NCBI GenBank assembly: GCA_026985625.1
Contig: JALSQC010000176.1
Coordinates: forward strand, 1-11,700
Length of the DNA: 11,700 nt
From: Bacteroidales bacterium
Lineage (GTDB): Bacteria > Bacteroidota > Bacteroidia > Bacteroidales > JAFGXI01
Direction of reading: 5' to 3'
Shown in pieces: positions 5,939 to 11,700 of this stretch; the stretch's first letter is position 1; each line of letters begins with the position of its first letter. The notes beneath the pieces are model-generated. The model had not been told where the DNA came from. It did not search any database and saw nothing but the letters and a program-made list of their open reading frames with translations. A program made the position numbers and the translations under genes.

Positions 5939-8314
5939 ATGAAAAAATATATCTTAATACAAATTATTATTTTAAATACTTTATTTGCTTTTAGCCAACA
6001 AAATATCAAATATAGTAAATCAACTAATAACATAACTCCAAAAGCTTATCATAGTGATAGTTTAGATGTTATTAACTACGATATAAATCTTAATATAACC
6101 GATTTTACAAACAAAATAATATCGGGATATACATTATTAAAAATTGTTCCAAAAGTTAATAATTTAACAAATATACCCCTTGATTTGCAGCAACTTACTA
6201 TAGATTCTATTTTTGTTGATTCAATTAAAACCACATCGTTTAATTATAACGATACATTAATAAATATTGCAGTTTTGCCATATAATGTAACCGATACCAT
6301 TTTGGTAAAAATTTATTATCACGGCACACCGCAAATAGACCCATCGTCGTGGGGAGGATTTTATTTTCAGGGCGATTATGCATACAATCTTGGAGTTGGA
6401 TTTGATTCAAACCCGCATAATTACGGAAGAGTTTGGTTTCCTTGTGTAGACGATTTTGTCGATAGAGCAACTTACGATTACAGAATTACAGTAAAAAACG
6501 GATATTTTGCAGTTTGCAACGGAACATTAATAGATACAACATATAATGGCAATAATACACATACATTTTATTGGCGATTACATAATACAATACCAACTTA
6601 TTTATCGTCGGTTGCAGTTTCGAGATATGTAGCTGTTACCGATACATTTAATGGTTTAACAGGACAAATACCTATCGAAATTTATGTTCCCGAAAATGAT
6701 AGTCTAAATGCAGTAAACTCTTTTATAAATCTAAAAAATGTATTAACAGGATTCGAAAACGATTTTGGACCTTACCGTTGGGAAAGAGTCGGATATGTAG
6801 CAGTGCCATTTAGCTCGGGAGCCATGGAACACGCAACAAATATAGCATATCCTCTTGCAGTAATAAATGGTAGTTTATCGTATGAGTATCTTTATGCTCA
6901 TGAATTATCGCATCATTGGTTTGGCGATTTGGTAACATGCAAAACAGCTGAAGATATGTGGCTTAACGAAGGATGGGCTAGTTATTGCGAAGCAATATTT
7001 AACGAAAATATTTACGGAAAAGAAGCGTATAAAAACTATTCTCGTAACAATCATAAAAATGTATTATTAACAACACATATCACCGATAACGGATACCGGG
7101 CTGTTTATGGAATACCAAGCGAATATACTTACGGAAGCACTGTTTACGACAAAGGAGCCGATGTTGCAAAAACTATTAGAGGATATCTTGGCGATAGCTT
7201 ATTTTTTGAAACAATAAAAGCATACCTCGACACTTTTGCATATAAACCTGCATCGTCGTTTGATTTTAGAGATTTTATAAGCTCATATACAGGTATTGAT
7301 ATGACAGATTTTTTTGATACTTGGGTGTTCTCGCCAGGATTTGTGCATTTTTCGTTAGATTCTTTTAATGTTGTAAATAATGCAGGTAATTATGATGTTA
7401 CCGTTTATATGAAACAAAAATTAAAAGAAATTAATAGTTTTGCAAACTCAAATCGTATTCCTATTACTTTTGCCGACGATAATTGGAACTTTTATAACTC
7501 GGTTGTAAAATTCTCGGGCGAAACAGGCTCACAAATATTTACACTACCATTTAATCCAAAGCATATTTTTGTCGATAAAGAAGAACAAATACAAGATGCA
7601 ACAACCGATAGATATTTTATAATATCAAATGCAGGAGATTATAATTTTGATAACGAGTATGCTTATGTAACAATAAATAATTTAGATGACTCCTGTATGT
7701 TGAGAGTTGTGCATAATTGGGTTGCTCCCGATAGTCTAAAAACACCAATACCGGGTTTGTTTTTATCGGATAACCGTTATTATAATGTTGAGGGAATATT
7801 ACCATCTAATTTTTCGGCAAGTATAAAATTTAAATTTACAAAAAGTTTAAACGAGAAATTAGATAATAATTTACTTACAAATGTATCAGACTCATTAGTT
7901 TTACTTTACAGAAAAAGTCCAAAATATGATTGGCAAATAATACCTTTTATAAAAACAGGTTCAAATACAGCGGGATATCTTTTTGACGATTCGTTAAAAT
8001 TAGGACAATACTGTATGGGAATATGGGATTGGGATAGATATGTATCGATAAATAAAACAAAAGATAAATCAAATAATTATCTTAAAATTTATCCAAATCC
8101 ATCTAAAAACTATTTTAAAATAAACTTTAGCTTAAAAAATAAAGGAAAAATTAAAATATATAACATAAACGGAGATGTTGTTTACGAAAAAAATATAGAT
8201 AAAACCGGAAAATCAATAACCTGGTCGCCAAATAATTTATCAAAAGGAGTTTATATTGTAAAATTAAATACCGACAAAATAACATTATCATCAAAAAAAA
8301 TAGTTTATAATTAA
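5939..8314 (+). CDS. Secreted M1 family zinc metallopeptidase (aminopeptidase N-like) with type A T9SS sorting domain
   Basis: The 791-residue product has a signal peptide with likely cleavage after Ser19 (FS|QQ). An N-terminal beta domain (about 35-240) leads to the M1 catalytic domain: exopeptidase motif GAMEH at 294-298 (the family norm is GxMEN), zinc site HELSHHW with His321, Glu322 and His325, and the third ligand Glu344 in NEGW, giving the standard HEXXH-x18-E spacing. Tyr403 in VYDKGA is the likely transition-state tyrosine. After a beta-rich region (about 460-700), residues 715-791 form a type A sorting domain (IYPNPS, then IYNINGDVVYE, GVYIVKL). It should cleave N-terminal residues from peptides outside the cell, attached to the surface or released. 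It heads a tight operon, its stop overlapping the next start as TAATG. The family is firm; substrate preference is not visible. Confidence 0.94.
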   Translation: MKKYILIQIIILNTLFAFSQQNIKYSKSTNNITPKAYHSDSLDVINYDINLNITDFTNKIISGYTLLKIVPKVNNLTNIPLDLQQLTIDSIFVDSIKTTSFNYNDTLINIAVLPYNVTDTILVKIYYHGTPQIDPSSWGGFYFQGDYAYNLGVGFDSNPHNYGRVWFPCVDDFVDRATYDYRITVKNGYFAVCNGTLIDTTYNGNNTHTFYWRLHNTIPTYLSSVAVSRYVAVTDTFNGLTGQIPIEIYVPENDSLNAVNSFINLKNVLTGFENDFGPYRWERVGYVAVPFSSGAMEHATNIAYPLAVINGSLSYEYLYAHELSHHWFGDLVTCKTAEDMWLNEGWASYCEAIFNENIYGKEAYKNYSRNNHKNVLLTTHITDNGYRAVYGIPSEYTYGSTVYDKGADVAKTIRGYLGDSLFFETIKAYLDTFAYKPASSFDFRDFISSYTGIDMTDFFDTWVFSPGFVHFSLDSFNVVNNAGNYDVTVYMKQKLKEINSFANSNRIPITFADDNWNFYNSVVKFSGETGSQIFTLPFNPKHIFVDKEEQIQDATTDRYFIISNAGDYNFDNEYAYVTINNLDDSCMLRVVHNWVAPDSLKTPIPGLFLSDNRYYNVEGILPSNFSASIKFKFTKSLNEKLDNNLLTNVSDSLVLLYRKSPKYDWQIIPFIKTGSNTAGYLFDDSLKLGQYCMGIWDWDRYVSINKTKDKSNNYLKIYPNPSKNYFKINFSLKNKGKIKIYNINGDVVYEKNIDKTGKSITWSPNNLSKGVYIVKLNTDKITLSSKKIVYN
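8081..8311 (+). other. Type A T9SS C-terminal sorting domain
   Basis: Residues 715-791 of the M1 peptidase read LKIYPNPS, a strand, KIKIYNINGDVVYEK, then LSKGVYIVKLNTD and a terminal KKIVYN. This YPNP / [IV]YNxxG / GxYIxK series is the type A (Por secretion) sorting domain, normally removed on export with the cargo linked to anionic lipopolysaccharide. Confidence 0.93.
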
Positions 8315-9396
8315 TGTCCGAATCAAAATCAAGTATTTTACATAAAATAAGTCCGTCAAAAATTATAATACCAATTATAATAGGATTGTCGGTAGTTGGT
8401 TATATGTTTTACAAAGATTTTGACGCAGAAGCTTTTTCGCTTATAACTTTCTCGTGGTATACAATTTTGTTTCTTATTATAGCATTTATAATGATGGCTA
8501 TACGCGATATAGGTTATATGGTTAGATTAAGAATATTATCGGGCGAAAAAATAAAATGGATAAGTATTTTTAATATAATAATGTTATGGGAATTTACATC
8601 GGCAATAACTCCATCGGCAATAGGAGGAACAAGTGTTGCGGTTTATTTTATTCATAAAGAGGGAGTTAATCTTGGTAAAAGCACTGCAATAGTATTAGCA
8701 ACATCGTTTCTCGACGAACTATATTTTATAATAATGTTTCCTTTAATGTTTTTTATAGTTAGTGGTAGTCAACTTTTTTTAATATCAGGAAATAATACAC
8801 TCGATTTTACAAATAAATATTTTTACTTTGCTGTAATAGGCTATAGTATAAAATTTGTGTATGTAATGTTTATTTCTTACGGTTTATTTGTAAACCCTAA
8901 ATTAATAAAGCAAATTTTAGTTTTTGTTTTTAGATTACCTTTTTTGCGAAAATGGAGAAATGGAGCAATTAAAACAGGCGATGATATTATTTTATCGTCG
9001 AAAGAATTAAAATCTAAACCGTTTAAATTTTGGATAAAATCGTTTTTTGCAACTTTTTTTTCGTGGTCGGCAAGATATTGGGTAGTAAATTTTATTTTGT
9101 TAGCATTAATTTTTGGAGTTCCTGATTATTTGCAAAACTATATAATATCGTTTAACGAACATATACTTATTTTTGCTCGGCAGTTGGTTATGTGGATAAT
9201 GATGATAGTAATGCCTACACCGGGAGGCAGCGGATTTGCCGAAGCAATATTCTCGGAATATATGGCAGAATTTATACCGGTGGGATTTGTTGTTTTAATG
9301 GCTCTTTTGTGGCGAATAATAACTTATTATCCGTATCTTATTATAGGCTCTGTTATTGTGCCTAATTGGGCAAAAAAAGTTTTATCAAAAAAATAA
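8314..9396 (+). CDS. Flippase-like integral membrane protein (LPG synthase TM / UPF0104 family)
   Basis: This 360-residue protein is mostly hydrophobic, with about seven to eight membrane spans (for example near 16-33, 46-64, 122-150, 168-192, 244-268, 287-300, 322-348). Family hallmarks are EFTSAITPSAIGGTSVAVYF (93-112), the following LGKSTAIVLATSFLDELYF helix, and PTPGGSGFAE (301-310). These match the membrane domain of lysylphosphatidylglycerol synthase and the AglD/YbhN-like group. There is no C-terminal aminoacyl-transferase domain, so it is not a complete MprF; the small stand-alone members are thought to move or modify lipid-linked molecules in the inner membrane. The ATG overlaps the peptidase stop by one base (TAATG), which implies translational coupling, and the dehydrogenase gene follows 5 bases after its stop. 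Family assignment good, substrate unknown. Confidence 0.88.
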   Translation: MSESKSSILHKISPSKIIIPIIIGLSVVGYMFYKDFDAEAFSLITFSWYTILFLIIAFIMMAIRDIGYMVRLRILSGEKIKWISIFNIIMLWEFTSAITPSAIGGTSVAVYFIHKEGVNLGKSTAIVLATSFLDELYFIIMFPLMFFIVSGSQLFLISGNNTLDFTNKYFYFAVIGYSIKFVYVMFISYGLFVNPKLIKQILVFVFRLPFLRKWRNGAIKTGDDIILSSKELKSKPFKFWIKSFFATFFSWSARYWVVNFILLALIFGVPDYLQNYIISFNEHILIFARQLVMWIMMIVMPTPGGSGFAEAIFSEYMAEFIPVGFVVLMALLWRIITYYPYLIIGSVIVPNWAKKVLSKK

Positions 9397-9401
9397 TAAA
9401 A

Positions 9402-10112
9402 ATGAACATTTTTTATATTACAGGAACAAGCAAAGGTTTAGGAAAAGCAATTTGCAATTTGCTTTTGCAAGATGAAAATAATTTTATATATGGTATATCA
9501 AGAAATAACACAATAAAACATAAAAATTATAAGCATATAACATTAGATTTATCAAAACCTTATAATATTACAGAATTTAAATTTGATACAATAAATAATG
9601 CCGAATCTTATACATTAATAAACAATGCCGGTATTATCGGCGATATAAAACATATAGGTAATATCAATAACAAAAAAATTATAGATACATATAACATTAA
9701 TATTGTATCGCCAAGTATTTTAATAAATAATTTTGTTAAAACTTATAAAGATACAGATGTTAAATCTACAATTTTAAATATTAGTTCGGGAGCAGGGCGA
9801 CACTCCATTGAGTCGTGGAGTTCGTATTGTGCATCGAAATCGGCAATGGATATGTTTTCGCTTGTAGTAAATGATGATTTTTATTTTTTAAGAAATAAAA
9901 ATTTTAGGATATTTTCGGTAGCTCCGGGTATTGTAGATACACCAATGCAAGACGATATACGTTTAGCCGATAATTCTGATTTTTCGGCAGTAGATAATTT
10001 TAAAAATTATAAAAGGCAAAATCTTTTATCGAGTCCTGATAAAGTAGCACAACAACTAATTGATATTATTAGTTCCGATAATGATAAAATAATATTAGAC
10101 GTTAGAGATTGA
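9402..10112 (+). CDS. Short-chain dehydrogenase/reductase, sepiapterin/benzil reductase-like (YueD-like)
   Basis: I start this at the ATG at 9402 (236 residues), where the Rossmann strand NIFYITG begins at once as in most family members. A TTG at 9366 would add 12 Lys-rich residues and overlap the upstream gene by about 30 bases, so it is unlikely. Classical SDR motifs are all present: cofactor loop TGTSKGLG at residues 7-14, NNAG at 74-77, catalytic Ser129 in NISSGAGR, and Tyr142/Lys146 in YCASK. APGIVDTPM near 185-195 is the usual post-catalytic segment. The pattern INNAGIIG, the NxNIVSP helix and SSGAGRHSIESW suggest the YueD / sepiapterin-reductase-like subgroup, with NAD(P)H-dependent carbonyl reduction in the cytoplasm. 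Last gene of the operon. The SDR class is certain; the subgroup is from pattern memory and the substrate is unknown. Confidence 0.9.
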   Translation: MNIFYITGTSKGLGKAICNLLLQDENNFIYGISRNNTIKHKNYKHITLDLSKPYNITEFKFDTINNAESYTLINNAGIIGDIKHIGNINNKKIIDTYNINIVSPSILINNFVKTYKDTDVKSTILNISSGAGRHSIESWSSYCASKSAMDMFSLVVNDDFYFLRNKNFRIFSVAPGIVDTPMQDDIRLADNSDFSAVDNFKNYKRQNLLSSPDKVAQQLIDIISSDNDKIILDVRD

Positions 10113-10124
10113 TTATTAATATAA

Positions 10125-10158
10125 AAAAAACTGCAAAGATTTATTCCTGCAGTTTTTT
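10125..10158. terminator. Bidirectional intrinsic terminator between convergent genes
   Basis: An 11-bp perfect stem (AAAAAACTGCA at 10125-10135 with TGCAGTTTTTT at 10148-10158) encloses a 12-base loop. It lies 12 bases after the dehydrogenase stop and 11 bases after the end of the minus-strand lipoprotein gene. Read on + the stem ends in six T; read on - the A-run 10123-10130 becomes eight T, so it can serve both transcripts. Confidence 0.82.
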
Positions 10159-10169
10159 ATATAGTAAAT

Positions 10170-10937
10170 TTAATTATTATCTTTTTCGAAAGAAAATAAA
10201 TAGTTATCATAAGGTTCTATATTATAATATTTAGTATGATTATTAATAACATCTTTAACTTTTGCATGAATCATTTCTTGAAATTTTGTTAAATTGCTAT
10301 CTAATCTTTCGTGTTTTTTAAATTTATGCAAAACTGTTTCGGCTAATTTCCAATCGTTTTTATTATCTAAAATTTTAAATTTATTAAATGTTACTTTTAA
10401 TGTTTTTTTGTTATCTAATCGTTTAAAAATAACAACAAACTGACGTTTGTGGTGTGGATTAAGTGTAGTATCAACAGTTAAAAGCCCATGTCCCAACTCG
10501 CCTCGTCCATAGAAATTACGTATTCCTAAAATATATCCGGCTACGTCCATCATATCGTTTGGCGATGAGCATGCTACGGCAATGTTACTACGCATAGGCA
10601 TATCTCCGTTAGGATATAATTGCGACAAAACATCTTTAAACATAAAAAAACCTGTAGCTATTCCGGGACAAACTTTACCATGATATTTGCCAACATCGGA
10701 TAATGTAATATCGTAATACGAGTTAGCCGAGTCGGTTTCGCCTATTAAATATCTTAGTGGTTCGTATATTTTTATACTACCTGCCGAATTTAATAATGTT
10801 GTTAAACTATCTGTTGTTTTATTGTTTTCGGTTTTAATAGTTTGTTTGTTTTTTGTATCAATTTTTTGTTGATTGTTTTTAGTATTACAACTAAAGAATA
10901 AAACAGCAAGTGCTGTTATAAAGAATAATGTTTTCAT
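10170..10937 (-). CDS. Lipoprotein carrying an FmdE-like domain
   Basis: The 255-residue product opens with a lipoprotein signal peptide (hydrophobic residues 4-15, lipobox-like LFFSC, lipidation at Cys17), then a low-complexity Asn/Lys/Thr linker to about residue 45. Residues about 80-190 resemble the FmdE domain, named for a gene of the molybdenum formylmethanofuran dehydrogenase operon: YHGKVCPGIATGFF (85-98, His86 and Cys90), a second conserved-looking Cys123, and GYILGIRNFYGRGELGHG (134-151). The C-terminal zinc-finger-like extension of many FmdE proteins is absent; only three Cys exist (17, 90, 123). The remainder (about 190-255) is charged and probably helical. Predicted location is the periplasmic side of a membrane; the acidic surface-export signal of some Bacteroidota lipoproteins is not seen after Cys17. 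It stands alone, convergent with the dehydrogenase. The domain call is moderately sure, function unknown. Confidence 0.75.
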   Translation of the reverse strand: MKTLFFITALAVLFFSCNTKNNQQKIDTKNKQTIKTENNKTTDSLTTLLNSAGSIKIYEPLRYLIGETDSANSYYDITLSDVGKYHGKVCPGIATGFFMFKDVLSQLYPNGDMPMRSNIAVACSSPNDMMDVAGYILGIRNFYGRGELGHGLLTVDTTLNPHHKRQFVVIFKRLDNKKTLKVTFNKFKILDNKNDWKLAETVLHKFKKHERLDSNLTKFQEMIHAKVKDVINNHTKYYNIEPYDNYLFSFEKDNN

Positions 10938-11011
10938 TGTTTTAGATTTAAATTTAATTAATTTTTAATAATTTACATATAACATTTTATATGTTATTTT
11001 TATGTTTTTTA

Positions 11012-11019
11012 CAAAATTA
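11012..11019 (-). promoter_or_regulatory. Candidate -7 element for the FmdE-like lipoprotein gene
   Basis: On the minus strand the bases read TAATTTTG, a full match to TAnnTTTG, and would give a leader of about 65-70 bases to the ATG at 10937. No TTG is found 19-21 bases upstream, and the box shares its first four bases with the stem of the hairpin at 11016-11038. Treat as a weak candidate. Confidence 0.35.
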
Positions 11020-11038
11020 ATAATAGTTTATTATTAAT
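11016..11038 (-). terminator. AT-only hairpin after the patatin-like gene, possible weak terminator
   Basis: A perfect 10-bp inverted repeat (11016-11025 with 11029-11038) has a 3-base loop. Read on the minus strand it follows the patatin stop by about 40 bases and runs into TTTT. The stem has no G or C pair, so termination strength is doubtful. The gap 10938-11077 holds no gene; besides this it has a 7-bp hairpin (10979-10985 with 10991-10997) in the leader of the lipoprotein gene. Confidence 0.4.
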
Positions 11039-11077
11039 CTTGTGTTATATATATTTGCTATTAGAAATTAAACTTTT

Positions 11078-11700
11078 TTAAGATAAAATATTTTTTTCGG
11101 GTGCATTTTTTATAAGCTGCTCTATAAATTCATCTAAAGTATATTGGTCATTTCTTTTTACATTTGCATTAATTATTGCTTCGTTTCCTGCATTTTTTAG
11201 GGCTGCAATATTTTCGGGCGAAGCATTAGCCATATCAGACGAGTAAGTGCGTTTATCTACAGGAACATCAACTCTTTTGTAATTAAATTTATGTTCTTTT
11301 TCTAATGTTCCAAATATATTGTTTATTTGATAATGAACAGTATCTATACTGCCATCCATCATAATATCCGGAATTGATTTTGCCCAATTTAAAACGCTCC
11401 ATTTTTTTGATTTGTCGATATTATTAATTTTAAAGCTTCCGCCACCCGTTCCTATCGAAAGAATAAGCATATCTTTAGCCGATGGATTTTTTATTTGCTT
11501 AAATTCGGTATTTCTTGCTTCGGCATACGCACACATAGTAGGATTATTAGCAAATACACCGCCATCTATATTTATCATCTCGGTATTAGTAATAAGATTT
11601 TTTATTTTTGCCGGAGGAAAATATGTAGGAGCTGCCGATGTTGACCTAACAACATCTCGCACATAAAAATCGCGTTTTTTGTTTTTATTTTCTATGCTGC
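11078..11700 (-). CDS. Patatin-like phospholipase, C-terminal part (5' end outside window)
   Basis: The frame stays open from the stop at 11078 to the window edge, so at least 207 residues are present and the N-terminus is missing. A GTG at 11660-11662 lies inside the conserved FYVRDVVRSTSAAPTYFPP segment and is not the true start. That segment, followed by MINIDGGVFANNP, is diagnostic of patatin-like acyl hydrolases: the Asp of the DGG motif is the second half of the Ser-Asp catalytic dyad. LILSIGTGGG further on is also typical. The glycine-rich oxyanion loop and the GxSxG nucleophile must lie upstream, outside the window. The enzyme would hydrolyse acyl esters of membrane lipids, probably in the cytoplasm or at the membrane; specificity is not visible. 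Whether it belongs to a larger operon cannot be seen. Confidence 0.9.
   Translation of the reverse strand, partial: SIENKNKKRDFYVRDVVRSTSAAPTYFPPAKIKNLITNTEMINIDGGVFANNPTMCAYAEARNTEFKQIKNPSAKDMLILSIGTGGGSFKINNIDKSKKWSVLNWAKSIPDIMMDGSIDTVHYQINNIFGTLEKEHKFNYKRVDVPVDKRTYSSDMANASPENIAALKNAGNEAIINANVKRNDQYTLDEFIEQLIKNAPEKNILS

Noticed and set aside
6240..7805. Minus-strand open frames within the M1 peptidase gene (6240-6470, 7617-7805)
   Set aside because: Antisense to a well-supported gene, short, and without recognisable protein features.
8314..9396. Full MprF-type lysylphosphatidylglycerol synthase
   Set aside because: At 360 residues only the membrane domain is present; the cytoplasmic aminoacyl-transfer domain is absent.
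9366..9401. TTG start for the dehydrogenase, 36 bases upstream
   Set aside because: It would overlap the membrane-protein gene and add a Lys-rich extension before the Rossmann strand; the ATG at 9402 fits the family and the 5-base gap.
11412..11666. Plus-strand open frame opposite the patatin gene
   Set aside because: The minus strand encodes the diagnostic patatin motifs in the same bases; the plus frame is its shadow.
11078..11700. Patatin as a CapV-type effector of a CBASS anti-phage system
   Set aside because: No cyclase or other CBASS gene is visible, the N-terminal half is missing, and the remaining motifs are common to all patatin-like enzymes; the downstream lipoprotein gene gives no support.

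Overview
The window is very AT-rich DNA (roughly 30% GC by eye) from a member of the Bacteroidota. The evidence is a type IX secretion system (T9SS) inventory: a PorP/SprF-family outer-membrane protein, SprB-type repeats, a type B (gliding-motility-associated/CHU_C) sorting domain and a type A sorting domain. Further support comes from promoter elements matching the Bacteroidota TTG-N19..21-TAnnTTTG pattern, the absence of Shine-Dalgarno sites, and signal peptides cleaved before Gln. The order or genus cannot be fixed from this sequence alone.

Layout. Bases 1-45 are the last 14 codons of a CHU_C-type T9SS substrate. It is followed by a PorP/SprF-like gene (125-1036) with its own promoter and a strong hairpin terminator (1060-1093). 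Next come a small secreted protein of unknown function (1132-1515) and, 15 bases on, a 1424-residue modular adhesin-like protein (1531-5805). The adhesin carries a CUB domain, Ig/PKD-like domains, a MAM-like domain nested in an Ig-like domain, eight SprB-type repeats and a type B sorting domain. A second good promoter (5851-5881) precedes a compact three-gene operon: a secreted M1 metallopeptidase with a type A sorting domain (5939-8314), a flippase-like integral membrane protein overlapping it by one base (8314-9396), and a short-chain dehydrogenase 5 bases later (9402-10112). A bidirectional terminator (10125-10158) separates this from two minus-strand genes: an FmdE-like domain carried on a lipoprotein (10170-10937) and the C-terminal part of a patatin-like phospholipase (11078-11700, running off the window).

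How it fits together. The left two thirds is cell-surface biology: two type B cargo proteins flanking a PorP-family protein, the family tied to export or anchoring of such cargo, plus one type A cargo peptidase. The right third is a mix of membrane/lipid-related and metabolic genes with no clear single pathway. There are no RNA genes, CRISPR arrays, insertion sequences or phage genes visible. No intergenic gap exceeds about 140 bases. I do not see a convincing undescribed multi-gene system; the most unusual items are the lipoprotein FmdE-like protein, the nested domain in the adhesin, and the unidentified small secreted protein coupled to the adhesin.
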